Assembly (NCBI RefSeq): GCF_001488575.1
Contig: NZ_LN831302.1
Span: 1,736,001-1,800,000 of the forward strand
DNA from: Halobacterium hubeiense
GTDB taxonomy: Archaea; Halobacteriota; Halobacteria; Halobacteriales; Halobacteriaceae
Length of the DNA: 64,000 bases
Direction of reading: 5' to 3'
Shown here: positions 33,735 through 42,159 of the stretch, one piece after another
How the letters are laid out: every line of letters starts with the position of its first letter
How positions within the stretch are numbered: the first letter of the stretch is position 1
The notes under the pieces: generated by a model
Told to the model about the DNA's origin: nothing
Database searches by the model: none
Seen by the model: only the letters and a program-made list of their open reading frames with translations
Position numbers and translations under genes: made by a program

Positions 33735-35429
33735 CTACGGGTTCAGCCCGGAGATGGCGGCGCGAGCGAACACGAGCACGGGGATGATTTCGAGGCGGCC
33801 GACCCACATGTTGAGCGTGAACATCGCTTCCGCCAGCGGCGACATCGTCGGTCCCGTGATGCCCGAGGAGAGGCCGACGTTCCCCTGCGCGCTGGCGACC
33901 TCGAAGAGCGCGTCGGCGTACCCGAACTCGGGGCCGGCGAGGTTCACGAGGACGACGCTGGTGGCGGCGAGCACGAGCAGCCACAGCAGGCTGACGATGG
34001 CGGCCTCGCTGAACTCCCGCTCCATGGACTCGCGGTCGAGCAGGCGGTCGCCGATGCGCGCGGTGACGACGGCGTTCTTCGGCAGGAACACGCGGGAGAA
34101 CTGCCAGACGATGCCGCGCGCGATGGTGTACCCGCGGATTATCTTGATGCCGCCGACCGTCGACCCGGCGGCGCCGCCCAGCACCATCGCGCCGACGACC
34201 ATCACTTTCGCGCCCGCGAGCCAGCGGCCGATGGGCGCGGACTGGAACCCCGTGCAGCTCAGCGCGCTCACCCACTGGAACGTCGAGTCGCGGATGGCGT
34301 CGAGCTGGGCGGGGTCGAGGCTCGGCACCGAGAACGGGAGGAACGACTGCGTCGCGAACGCGCCCGACGTCGAGGGCACCGACAGGACGTTCTGCGCGGA
34401 GAGCACCGCGACGCCGAGCGCCAGCAGGACGAACAGCCAGCGCGTCTGGAGGTCCGCGACGAGTTCGCCGACCTTCCGGTCCTTGAGCACGACGTAGTGG
34501 ACCGGGAACGCGATGGCGCCCAGAATCATGATGGGGAGCAGGACCGTCTCGACGAGCGGCGAGTTGTACGTCGCGATGGAGTTATCCGTCACGGAGAACC
34601 CGCCCGTGGTGAGCCCGGTCATCGCGTGGTTGAGCGCCTGCCACGCGACCTCCCAGAGTTCCAGCGACCGGGCGTACTCGCTGTCGCTGTAGTGAATCGC
34701 GCCGAACAGCAGGGCGAACGCGAGGACGGTGTACCCGACGACGAGCTTCCAGACCGTGCGGACCGTGGAGACGACGCTCGGGTGAATCTTCTCCTCGCGG
34801 GCCTCGCTCTGGTAGAGCGCGTAACTGCCGCTACCGGGCCGGGAGAGAATCGAGACGGTGAGGACGATGACGCCGACGCCGCCGACCCACTGGATGAACG
34901 ACCGCCACCACTGGAGCGCCCGGGGCAGCGACGGCTCGTGAATCGCCATCGTCAGCCCGCTGCCCGTCCACCCGCTCATGCTCTCGAAGAACGCGTGCAA
35001 CGGGTCCCGGAAGTACGCGAGGCTGGACAGCGTCGTCGTGCCGGCGACGCGAATCGGCTCCCACGCGCTCGTGTCCGCGGCCGCGGGGACGAACGCCTCC
35101 ATGGCGGCGGGCGGGGTCAGCCACGCCGTCAGGAAGAACGGGAGGCCGCCGAACGCCGCGACCATCAGCCACCCGCCGGCGGCGATGACCATCCCGTGTT
35201 TCATCTTCGGGTCGGGCGCGTCGGCGAACGCGCGGTTCGCCGCGCCGCCGACGCCGGCGGTCACGCCCGCCGCGAGAAAGATGGCGAGCGCGGCGTGGAA
35301 CTCCCGGAACGCGAGCGCGACCAGCGACGTGAGCACCATCAGGCCCGCCTCCATCAACACCAGCGACCCGACGTCTCGCGCGATGATTCGGAGGTCGGTC
35401 GGGAGCAGACCGCCGTTGTTCCGGGGCAT
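33735..35429 (-). CDS. trkH: Trk-type potassium uptake protein TrkH
   Basis: The 564-residue ion-conducting subunit of a Trk/Ktr system. Four pore-loop half-filters can be seen in order: SGWTGSGLTM, HAMTGLTTGGFSVTD, ALSCTGFQSAPIG and AQGNVGLSSGITGP. Hydrophobic helix pairs surround each. The first 100 residues form the additional TrkH N-terminal helices. It is one base downstream of trkA. Haloarchaea accumulate molar potassium, so this is a core salt-in function. Cytoplasmic membrane. Confidence 0.93.
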   Translation of the reverse strand: MPRNNGGLLPTDLRIIARDVGSLVLMEAGLMVLTSLVALAFREFHAALAIFLAAGVTAGVGGAANRAFADAPDPKMKHGMVIAAGGWLMVAAFGGLPFFLTAWLTPPAAMEAFVPAAADTSAWEPIRVAGTTTLSSLAYFRDPLHAFFESMSGWTGSGLTMAIHEPSLPRALQWWRSFIQWVGGVGVIVLTVSILSRPGSGSYALYQSEAREEKIHPSVVSTVRTVWKLVVGYTVLAFALLFGAIHYSDSEYARSLELWEVAWQALNHAMTGLTTGGFSVTDNSIATYNSPLVETVLLPIMILGAIAFPVHYVVLKDRKVGELVADLQTRWLFVLLALGVAVLSAQNVLSVPSTSGAFATQSFLPFSVPSLDPAQLDAIRDSTFQWVSALSCTGFQSAPIGRWLAGAKVMVVGAMVLGGAAGSTVGGIKIIRGYTIARGIVWQFSRVFLPKNAVVTARIGDRLLDRESMEREFSEAAIVSLLWLLVLAATSVVLVNLAGPEFGYADALFEVASAQGNVGLSSGITGPTMSPLAEAMFTLNMWVGRLEIIPVLVFARAAISGLNP

Positions 35430-35430
35430 G

Positions 35431-36114
35431 CTACGAGCGGTCTTCGGTGTGCCCGAAGACGTCGGTCACCTCGGGCGTCGCGCCCTTGCTGGAGTAGACC
35501 GTGAGCAGGTCGCCGGCCTCGATGCGGGTGTTCCCGCGGGGCGTAATCGGCTCGCCCTCGCCGTCGCGCTCGATGGCGACCACGAGCAACTCGCCCTCGA
35601 GCAGCCCCTCCTCGTCGGCCTCCCGCAGCGTCTTCCCCGTAATCGGGGCGTCCCGTTCGACCGTAATCTCGAACACCTCGGCCTCCTCGCCGATGCGCAT
35701 GAAGTCCACGATGGACGGGCGCTTGACCGCCCGGTAGAGGTACTCCGCGATGAGGTGCTGGGGGTTCTGCATCGTGTTCACGCCGATCTGCCGGAAGAGG
35801 TTCATGTGCTCGGGGTTGTGCACGACCGACACGACGTCCGGCACTTCCAGCTCCTGCGCGAGCAGGCACACCATCACGTTCGTGGCGTCCTGATCGGTCG
35901 TCGAAATCAGCGCGTCCGCGCGGTCCGCGCCGGCGTCCTCCAGCGTCTCCTTCGACGTCGCGTCGTCGTTGATGACCAGGCAGTCGTACTCCCGGGACGC
36001 CCGCTCGGCGCGCGCCTCGTCGCGCTCGATGACCACGACCTCGTTGCCACCCTGCGTGGCAATCTCCGTGAGGGGGTCGCCGATGTCACCCGCGCCGACG
36101 ATGACGATGTACAT
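35431..36114 (-). CDS. trkA: Trk potassium uptake regulatory protein TrkA
   Basis: A 227-residue gating subunit with one TrkA_N/RCK domain (MYIVIVGAGDIG, the NAD/ATP-binding GxGxxG, with the acidic VVVIERDEARAE second strand) and one TrkA_C domain (about residues 140-222, EVFEITVERDAPITGKTLRE). ATG at 36114 gives the usual start three residues after an in-frame alternative at 36123. It precedes trkH by one base, which fits a two-gene operon. NAD(H), ATP or c-di-AMP sensing is typical of the family. Confidence 0.92.
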   Translation of the reverse strand: MYIVIVGAGDIGDPLTEIATQGGNEVVVIERDEARAERASREYDCLVINDDATSKETLEDAGADRADALISTTDQDATNVMVCLLAQELEVPDVVSVVHNPEHMNLFRQIGVNTMQNPQHLIAEYLYRAVKRPSIVDFMRIGEEAEVFEITVERDAPITGKTLREADEEGLLEGELLVVAIERDGEGEPITPRGNTRIEAGDLLTVYSSKGATPEVTDVFGHTEDRS

Positions 36115-36340
36115 TAGCGACACGGTTCTGGGGCGACGACCGAAAGGCTATCGCTCTACCCAGCACGCCGAAATACGCGCTACGGCGGCGGTTAAGCGCG
36201 CTCTAGGACGGTTCGAGCGCGTGAAAATCCTCGAGTGCCGTGTCCGACTCCGGGCGACGCATCGCGGCGACAGTGGGGCTCGCGGGTCGTTCCTCCCCGC
36301 TCGCGATAACGTGGGCTCGCTTCGGTCGGCCCCGCGGCTC

Positions 36341-36361
36341 GCGGGTCGCTTCGCTCCCCGC
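36341..36361 (-). repeat. Constant-loop hairpin, loop GAGCGAAGCGA
   Basis: Stem GCGGG/CCCGC. The plus-strand loop TCGCTTCGCTC (36346-36356) is the reverse complement of GAGCGAAGCGA. In the trkA-rfcL gap. Confidence 0.55.
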
Positions 36362-36370
36362 TCGCGAAAA

Positions 36371-36395
36371 CGTGCTCTCCCTGCGGTCGAGCACG
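36371..36395 (-). repeat. Constant-loop hairpin, loop GACCGCAGGGA
   Basis: Stem CGTGCTC/GAGCACG (seven pairs). Minus-strand loop GACCGCAGGGA, the X=C, X'=G version. In the trkA-rfcL gap. Confidence 0.6.
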
Positions 36396-36437
36396 CTCTC
36401 CGCAACCACTAAACGCGGCTCGCGCCTTCGTCCGGTA

Positions 36438-37877
36438 ATGACCGACTGGACGGAGAAGTACCGCCCGTCGTCGCTGTCGGAGGTCCGCGGGAACAACAAG
36501 GCCCGCGACGCGCTCCGGGAGTGGGCGGACACGTGGGAGGACCACCGGGAGGCCGTCATCCTCCACGGGAGTCCGGGCGTCGGGAAGACGTCGGCGGCGC
36601 ACGCGCTGGCGGCCGACGAGGGCTGGGACGTCGTGGAGCTGAACGCCTCGGACCAGCGCACCGCGTCGGTCGTCGAGCGCGTCGCCGGCGAGGCCGCGAA
36701 GTCCGGGACGCTCGGCGGCGGGACGGGCGGCCGCAAGCTCGTCGTGATGGACGAGGCGGACAACCTCCACGGGAACGTCGACCGCGGCGGCTCCGCGGCC
36801 ATCACGGACCTCGTGAAGGAGTCCACGCAGCCCATCGTCCTCATCGCCAACGAGTTCTACGACATGAGCAACAGCCTGCGGAACGCCTGCCAAGACATCG
36901 AGTTCCGGGACGTCTCCAAGCGCTCTATCGTCCCCGTGCTGCGGGACATCTGCCGGCGCGAGGGCATCGAGTACGACGAGGAAGCACTGGAAGCCATCGC
37001 CGAGCAGAACTCCGGGGACCTGCGGTCGGCGGTCAACGACCTGCAGGCGCTGGCGGAGACCGAGGAGAAACTCACCACCGACGACGTGGTGATGGGCGAG
37101 CGCGACCGCACGGAGGGCGTCTTCGACTTCCTCGACGACCTCATCAAGAACCTCGGCGCGCAGGACGCACTCGAAGCCGCCTACGACGTCGACGAGACGC
37201 CCGACGACCTCGTCAACTGGGTGGAGGACAACGTCCCGAAGGACTACTACGGCGACGAGCTCGCGGACGCCTACGAGTTCCTCTCGAACGCGGACGTCTG
37301 GCTCGGGCGGGTGCGCGCGACGCAGAACTACTCGTACTGGCGGTACGCCACCGACAACATCGCGGCGGGCGTGGCGGCGTCCCGCCGGCACGACCACGGC
37401 GGCTGGACGCGCTACGGGCCGCCGTCGTACTGGCGGAAGCTCGGGTCCTCGCGGGCGACCCGGAACAAGCGCGACTACGTCGCGCGGAAGGTCGCGGAGG
37501 TCAGCGGCACCAGCATGTCGACGGCGCGGCGCAAGGTCGTGCCGTTCCTCGCGACGATGACCCACCACTGCAAGAACCGCGAGCTGACGGTGGCGATGAC
37601 GGCGGCCTACGACCTCGACGCCGAGCACGTCTCGTTCGTCACGGGCTCCGGGGAGACGACGAACAAGGTCCAGTCCATCGTCGAAGACGCCGAACAGCTG
37701 CGCTCGGAGCGCGCCGTCGAGCACTCCGGCGGCGCCTTCGAGGGCGAGGCGAGCGCGAGCTTCGACGAGGACGAGTCCGGCGAGGACGCAGCCAGCGAGA
37801 CCGAAGACGAATCCGAGAACGAGCAAGAGGACGAGGACAGCGACGACGACCAGGCGGGCCTGGACGACTTCTTCTGA
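36438..37877 (+). CDS. rfcL: Replication factor C large subunit
   Basis: The 479-residue large subunit of the archaeal clamp loader, which opens PCNA rings and loads them on primed DNA. The AAA+ Walker A is HGSPGVGKTS (residues 43-52), Walker B is KLVVMDEADN, and the arginine-rich sensor region follows. After a lysine- and tyrosine-rich collar domain comes a long acidic tail ending in QAGLDDFF, which matches the PCNA-interacting (PIP) box Q-x-x-L-x-x-F-F. ATG at 36438 fixes the family start TDWTEKYRP. Confidence 0.96.
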   Translation: MTDWTEKYRPSSLSEVRGNNKARDALREWADTWEDHREAVILHGSPGVGKTSAAHALAADEGWDVVELNASDQRTASVVERVAGEAAKSGTLGGGTGGRKLVVMDEADNLHGNVDRGGSAAITDLVKESTQPIVLIANEFYDMSNSLRNACQDIEFRDVSKRSIVPVLRDICRREGIEYDEEALEAIAEQNSGDLRSAVNDLQALAETEEKLTTDDVVMGERDRTEGVFDFLDDLIKNLGAQDALEAAYDVDETPDDLVNWVEDNVPKDYYGDELADAYEFLSNADVWLGRVRATQNYSYWRYATDNIAAGVAASRRHDHGGWTRYGPPSYWRKLGSSRATRNKRDYVARKVAEVSGTSMSTARRKVVPFLATMTHHCKNRELTVAMTAAYDLDAEHVSFVTGSGETTNKVQSIVEDAEQLRSERAVEHSGGAFEGEASASFDEDESGEDAASETEDESENEQEDEDSDDDQAGLDDFF

Positions 37878-38822
37878 CTACTCGGTGGGGCCGCGGCCGC
37901 CCGCGGAGCCGCCGACGCCGGGAATCGCGACGCGCTCGCGGACCCACTCCATCGTCGTGGTCGCCGAGAGCACGAGCAGGACGTAGACGACCGCCGCCAG
38001 CAGGAACAAGTCGAGGAAGCGGTAGTTCTCGTAGGCGGCCTCCTCGACGGCGTGGAACAGCTCCGTGACCGTGATGAACGACGCCAGCGAGGAGTACTTC
38101 GCGAGGTAGACGAGCTCGTTGGTCCACGACGGAATCGCGAACCGCAGCGCCTGCGGGAGGACGACGTAGCGGATGCCCTCCAGTTGGGAGAGGCCGACCG
38201 CGCGCGCGGCCGTCAACTGACCGGGATCGACGCCCTCGATGGACCCGCGGATGTACTCGGCCTGGTAGGCGGCGCTGTTGATGGTGAATCCGATGACGGC
38301 GACCCACACCGCTTGCGGGGGGACGATGCTGCTGCCGACGAACGGGACGTTGCCGATCCACCCCGAGAGCGGGAGCGCGTAGTAGAGCACGAACAGCTGG
38401 GCGAGCAGCGGCGTCCCGCGGATGAGTTCGATGAACGCCAGCGCTATCCAGTGGGTGACGCGGCCGTAGACGCGGGCGGCCGCCAGCGGCACCGCCAGCA
38501 CCAGCCCGAACGCGATGCCGAGCGTCGTGAGTACGACGGTGAGCCACGCGCCGGCCGCGAGGTCCGGGAGGTACGTCATCGCGAACGACACGGACCCGAG
38601 CGCGCTGGCGACCCAACCGACGGGCGTGCCGACGACGCCGAGGCCGGCCGCCACCTCGTTGAGCGCGGTGCTGGCGTCCGCGACCGGCTGGGGGTCGAAG
38701 AACGGCTGGCCGCGGGGGACGATGACGCCGCCGAACCAGTCGTTGAGCAGGCGCGCGCCGAACCACAGCCAGAAGGCCGCGAGGATGCCGTCCCGGGCGA
38801 GTCGCTGCGTGCTCCGGCTCAT
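37878..38822 (-). CDS. Polar amino-acid ABC transporter permease (second)
   Basis: A 314-residue integral membrane permease of the His/Glu/Gln/Arg type. About five to six transmembrane helices and the cytoplasmic EAA-like loop (LTAARAVGLSQLEGIRYVVL, then PQALRFAIPSW) that contacts the ATPase are visible. The N-terminus carries an additional ~90-residue segment. It starts four bases inside the ATPase stop. Together with the permease at 39565 it would form a heterodimeric channel. The gene is convergent with rfcL. Confidence 0.9.
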   Translation of the reverse strand: MSRSTQRLARDGILAAFWLWFGARLLNDWFGGVIVPRGQPFFDPQPVADASTALNEVAAGLGVVGTPVGWVASALGSVSFAMTYLPDLAAGAWLTVVLTTLGIAFGLVLAVPLAAARVYGRVTHWIALAFIELIRGTPLLAQLFVLYYALPLSGWIGNVPFVGSSIVPPQAVWVAVIGFTINSAAYQAEYIRGSIEGVDPGQLTAARAVGLSQLEGIRYVVLPQALRFAIPSWTNELVYLAKYSSLASFITVTELFHAVEEAAYENYRFLDLFLLAAVVYVLLVLSATTTMEWVRERVAIPGVGGSAGGRGPTE

Positions 38823-39565
38823 TGGCCGCCGTGGAGCTGCGTGAGGCGGCTGAGGAACGCCGCGGTGCGGTCGTGCTCGGGGTTCTCGAAGAGCTGTTCG
38901 GGCGGCCCCTGTTCGACGAGCTTGCCGTCGTCGAGGAACAGCACGTCCGTCGCGGCCTGTTTGGCGAAGCCCATCTCGTGGGTGACCACGAGCATCGTCA
39001 TCCCCTCGTCGGCGAGGTCGCGCATCACTTCGAGGACTTCGCCGATGAGCTCGGGGTCCAGCGCCGACGTCGGCTCGTCGAACAGCATCAGCTTGGGGTC
39101 CATCGCGAGCGCGCGAGCGATGCCGACGCGCTGTTTCTGTCCGCCGGAGAGTTCGGCGGGGTAGGAGTTGGCTTGCTCGCGCAGGCCGACCTCCTCCAGT
39201 TGCCACGCGGCCTTCTCGACGGCCTCCCGTTCGCTCAGGCCGAGCACGCGCTTGAGGCCGAGCGTGACGTTCTCGATGGCGGTGAGGTGCGCGAACAGGT
39301 TGAAGTCCTGGAACACCATTCCGACCTGCCGGCGGAGTTCGTCGGCGTCGAGGTCGTAGATCGAGTCGCCGTCGAGGCAGATGTCGCCGTCGTCGATATC
39401 CGTGAGGCGGTTGACGCAGCGCAGCATCGTGGACTTCCCCGACCCCGAGGGGCCGACCAGGACTTTCACGTCCTGTCGTTCCATCTCGAAGGTGATGCCT
39501 TCGAGGACGCTCTCCTCGCCGTAGCTCTGGTAGACGTCGTCGACGTCGAGTAGTGGGTCGGACAT
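38819..39565 (-). CDS. Polar amino-acid ABC transporter ATPase
   Basis: A 248-residue ATP-binding subunit of the GlnQ/ArtP type. Walker A is VGPSGSGKSTMLRC, the Q-loop lies in GMVFQDFNLFAHLTAIENV, the ABC signature is LSGGQKQRVGIARAL, and Walker B is LMLFDEPTSALDPE with the H-loop in VVTHEMGFAKQA. All motifs are intact. It overlaps the first permease by one base and the second by four bases, so the importer is one operon. It acts at the cytoplasmic face of the membrane. Confidence 0.95.
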   Translation of the reverse strand: MSDPLLDVDDVYQSYGEESVLEGITFEMERQDVKVLVGPSGSGKSTMLRCVNRLTDIDDGDICLDGDSIYDLDADELRRQVGMVFQDFNLFAHLTAIENVTLGLKRVLGLSEREAVEKAAWQLEEVGLREQANSYPAELSGGQKQRVGIARALAMDPKLMLFDEPTSALDPELIGEVLEVMRDLADEGMTMLVVTHEMGFAKQAATDVLFLDDGKLVEQGPPEQLFENPEHDRTAAFLSRLTQLHGGQ

Positions 39566-40317
39566 TAGTGATTACCTCCGGGAATCGCGACGCGGCTGTG
39601 GAGTCGCTCGATGCCGCGATTGACGGTGAACGTCAACACGAAGTAGATGAGCGACGCCGCGAGGAACACTTCGAGGGCGGCGGTCGTCTGGATGGAGAAC
39701 AGGTCGTAGCTGCGCTTCAACAGCTCCGCGACGCCGATTGCGTACGCGATGCTGGTGTCCTTGAGGACGATGGTGAACTCGTTCTGGAAGCCGGGCACGG
39801 AGCGCCGCAGCGCCTGCGGGAGGACGACGTGGCGGATGGCGCCGAGCTTCGACAGCCCGACGGCGCGCGCGGCCTCCATCTGCCCGCTCTCGACGCTCTC
39901 GATGGCGCCCCGGAAGATCTGGCTCTGGTAGGCGGCCGAGCGCACGCCGAGCGCGAGCGTCGCCGCGAGGAACGCCGGGGAGACGCCGAACGCGAAGTAC
40001 GTCAGCGAGATGATGACGAGGATGGGCGTGCCGCGGACGACGACGCCGACCGGCCGGACGACGCCCTTCGAGTACTTGCCGCCGTAGGCTTCGACGACGC
40101 CCGCGGGCAGCCCGGCGACGAACCCCAACACCATGCTGAAGAACGTGAGCTTGACCGCCAGCCACGTGCCGTCGACGAAGAACTGCCGCTGGCGCCAGAC
40201 GAACTCCCAGTCGACGAGGAACCGGCGCCACGCGGACTCCCAGTCGACGAGGAACTGCCACCAGACGAGCGCCAGGTCGCCGAGTCCGGCCTGCAGTACG
40301 AGTTGCGTCGGGTCCAT
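39565..40317 (-). CDS. Polar amino-acid ABC transporter permease (first)
   Basis: A 250-residue permease with several transmembrane helices and the EAA loop MEAARAVGLSKLGAIRHVVL followed by PQALRRSVPGF. The N-terminus repeats a WRQFLVDWE-like segment two or three times (around residues 20-45), giving a tryptophan-rich tail. It is five bases downstream of the binding-protein gene. It pairs with the 37878 permease and the shared ATPase in a PAAT-type importer. Confidence 0.9.
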   Translation of the reverse strand: MDPTQLVLQAGLGDLALVWWQFLVDWESAWRRFLVDWEFVWRQRQFFVDGTWLAVKLTFFSMVLGFVAGLPAGVVEAYGGKYSKGVVRPVGVVVRGTPILVIISLTYFAFGVSPAFLAATLALGVRSAAYQSQIFRGAIESVESGQMEAARAVGLSKLGAIRHVVLPQALRRSVPGFQNEFTIVLKDTSIAYAIGVAELLKRSYDLFSIQTTAALEVFLAASLIYFVLTFTVNRGIERLHSRVAIPGGNH

Positions 40318-40322
40318 CGACG

Positions 40323-41168
40323 TTATTCGCTGGCGAAGTACTGTTCGGTGAGGTCGGCGTACGTGCCGTCGTCGCGGACGGCCTGCAGGCCCTCGTTGAG
40401 CGCGCTCTGGAGGTCGCTGGCGTTCTCGCGGACGCCGAAGCCGTACTGTTCGCCGGTCTCGATGGTGAAGGAGACGACGACGTTGCGGTTCGCGACGAAC
40501 GTCTCCGCGACCGGCGTGTCGACGATGACCGCGTCGATGTTACCGTTCGCGAGGTCCTGAACGGCGAGCACGTAGTTCTCGTAGGTGTTGGTCTGCGAGC
40601 TGCTGATGGTGCCGTCCTCGACGAGGGAGTCCATCTGGTCCTTGCCGGTGGTGCCGGCCTGCGCGCCGATGGGGCGGTCGGCGAGGTCCTCCTTGTTCTC
40701 GGGGCGGAAGCTCCCGCCCTCGCGGACGAGCACCGCCTGGTTGGCGTCGTAGTAGGGGTCGGTGAAGTCGATGGTTTCGTCGCGGTCGGGGTTGATGGTC
40801 ATCGCGGCTGCGGCGACGTCGATGTTGCCGTTGTCGAGCGCGACGATGAGCTGGTCAAACGCGAGGTCCTCCCAGCTACCGAGCTCGTAGCCGTCGGTCT
40901 GCTCGACGACCGCCGACAGCAGGTCGACGTCGAAGCCGACGAGGTCGCCGGACTCGTTGACGTACTCGAACGGCGGGAACCCGGAGGCCGTGCCGGGCGT
41001 GAGGGTCGTGACGTCCGCGGTGGTCGTCGTGTCGCCGCTGGCCGTCGTGCCGGTGGTGGTCGAGCCGTCGCCGTCACCGTCGCCGCCGCCCATGCAGCCG
41101 GCGACAGTCAGTGCGACGCCGGTACCGCCGACGCTCTTCAGGAACGTCCGCCGATTGAACTCAGACAT
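40323..41168 (-). CDS. ABC transporter substrate-binding lipoprotein, polar amino acids
   Basis: A 281-residue extracellular solute-binding protein of family 3. The signal NRRTFLKSVGGTGVALTVAG has a twin-arginine motif, followed by a lipobox cysteine (AGCMGG) for membrane anchoring, the standard haloarchaeal arrangement. A Ser/Thr/Gly/Asp-rich linker follows. The mature part has FEYVNESGDLVGFDVDLLSA and IDFTDPYYDANQAVLV, typical of amino-acid binding proteins. ATG at 41168 fits the leader; two codons upstream is an alternative. First gene of the importer operon. Confidence 0.92.
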   Translation of the reverse strand: MSEFNRRTFLKSVGGTGVALTVAGCMGGGDGDGDGSTTTGTTASGDTTTTADVTTLTPGTASGFPPFEYVNESGDLVGFDVDLLSAVVEQTDGYELGSWEDLAFDQLIVALDNGNIDVAAAAMTINPDRDETIDFTDPYYDANQAVLVREGGSFRPENKEDLADRPIGAQAGTTGKDQMDSLVEDGTISSSQTNTYENYVLAVQDLANGNIDAVIVDTPVAETFVANRNVVVSFTIETGEQYGFGVRENASDLQSALNEGLQAVRDDGTYADLTEQYFASE

Positions 41169-41208
41169 ACCCAACCGATTCGGCGGGAGTAACTTAAATA
41201 CAACCGTC

Positions 41209-41223
41209 CGGGGCGGCGCCCCG
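41209..41223 (-). terminator. GC-rich hairpin after heme A synthase gene
   Basis: CGGGGC-ggc-GCCCCG is a perfect six-base-pair stem with a three-base loop, immediately after the stop codon at 41224-41226 of the minus-strand heme A synthase gene. It lies between that gene and the divergent... in fact upstream, importer promoter. A role in 3'-end formation is inferred from position only. Confidence 0.4.
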
Positions 41224-42060
41224 TTACGGCGCGCCAGCGGCGTCCGCGCCGGGCGAACGTGCCGAACGGGCCGCGAGGACGAACAGCGCGGCGACGACGG
41301 CGGTCAGCGCGTAGTAGGTGAGCTGGACAGTCGCGGAGAACTGGACGACGCCGGTGCCGATGAGAATCTGGGCGGTGACGGCGGCGAGCGTGGCGACCAT
41401 CGCCTGCGCGGCGCGGCGGTCGCCGTGGCGGCGCGCCCACACGAACGCGGCGAGCGCGGCGGTGAACACGACCAGTTCGAGCGCGTGGTGAATCAGCTGG
41501 ACGCGCGTCCCGTACACCGCGAAGACGGTGTTCCGGGAGAACACCAGCGCGAGCGGGAGCACCGCGAGCCCGGAGATGGCGGCGGTGCGGACGCGCCCGA
41601 GGCCGACGCCGACGAGTTCGCGCATCCGGAGCGTCGTGTAGACGAGCGTCCCGAAGATGGCGAGCGCGGCGAGGTGGTGGACGGCCTGCGTGATGGGCAT
41701 GTACCCCCACGGGACGAGGCCGCTGAACGTGACGGTGGTGCCGCCGAGAATCACCTGAATCGGCAACAGGACCACAGCGAGCACGCCGCCGACTTTGACG
41801 TCGCGCTGGTCGAAGTTGCGCCACGAGACGGCGCCGGTGCCGAGGATGAAGAAGCCGACGACCATCGCGAACCCGCGGTGGAACTGCTCGACGAAGTCGT
41901 GAATCTGGAGCCCCAGCGGGAGCAGTTGGCCGTTGCAGTCCGGCCACTGCAGCCCGCAGGTCGCGCCCGACCCGGAGACGGCGGTGTACTCGCCGACGAG
42001 GATGAGCGCGAACGTCAGGGCGGTCGTCACGGCCGCGAGTTGGTAGGAGCGGCGGTCCAT
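41224..42060 (-). CDS. ctaA: Heme A synthase (COX15/CtaA)
   Basis: A 278-residue membrane protein with eight predicted helices that oxidises the methyl of heme O to the formyl of heme A for terminal oxidases. It shows VGEYTAVSGSGATCGLQWPD near the N-terminus with the conserved acidic and cysteine residues, and heme-coordinating histidines in IHDFVEQFHRGFAMVVG, ITQAVHHLAALAIFG and QLIHHALELVVFTA. The start MDRRSYQLAAVTTAL is family-typical. It is a single gene; heme O synthase is not in the window. Confidence 0.9.
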   Translation of the reverse strand: MDRRSYQLAAVTTALTFALILVGEYTAVSGSGATCGLQWPDCNGQLLPLGLQIHDFVEQFHRGFAMVVGFFILGTGAVSWRNFDQRDVKVGGVLAVVLLPIQVILGGTTVTFSGLVPWGYMPITQAVHHLAALAIFGTLVYTTLRMRELVGVGLGRVRTAAISGLAVLPLALVFSRNTVFAVYGTRVQLIHHALELVVFTAALAAFVWARRHGDRRAAQAMVATLAAVTAQILIGTGVVQFSATVQLTYYALTAVVAALFVLAARSARSPGADAAGAP

Positions 42061-42104
42061 GACTCGAATTTTTGGGTCGGTGTACGTAGGCGTGTCGTAT
42101 TGAG

Positions 42105-42129
42105 CGTGCCCGAGCGTAGCGAGGGCACG
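42105..42129 (+). repeat. Constant-loop hairpin, loop GAGCGTAGCGA
   Basis: Stem CGTGCCC/GGGCACG (seven pairs), loop at 42112-42122. Between ctaA and maeB. Confidence 0.6.
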
Positions 42130-42138
42130 TTAACGCGA

Positions 42139-42159
42139 ACGCGGAGCGAAGCGATGCGT
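42139..42159 (+). repeat. Constant-loop hairpin, loop GAGCGAAGCGA
   Basis: Stem ACGCG/TGCGT with one G-T pair, loop at 42144-42154. Ten bases after the previous hairpin. Confidence 0.5.

Larger units (their letters stand above)
36115..36437. other. Intergenic stretch between trkA and rfcL with degenerate tandem repeat
   Basis: This 323 bp gap separates divergent genes, so it must hold both promoters. From about 36278 to 36395 it is occupied by two diverged copies of a roughly 60 bp unit, each beginning GGCTCGCGGGTCG and containing CTCCCCGCTCGCGA. The units contain the hairpins listed separately at 36341 and 36371. The short frames here read arginine- and serine-rich shadows and are not genes. 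Confidence 0.55.
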
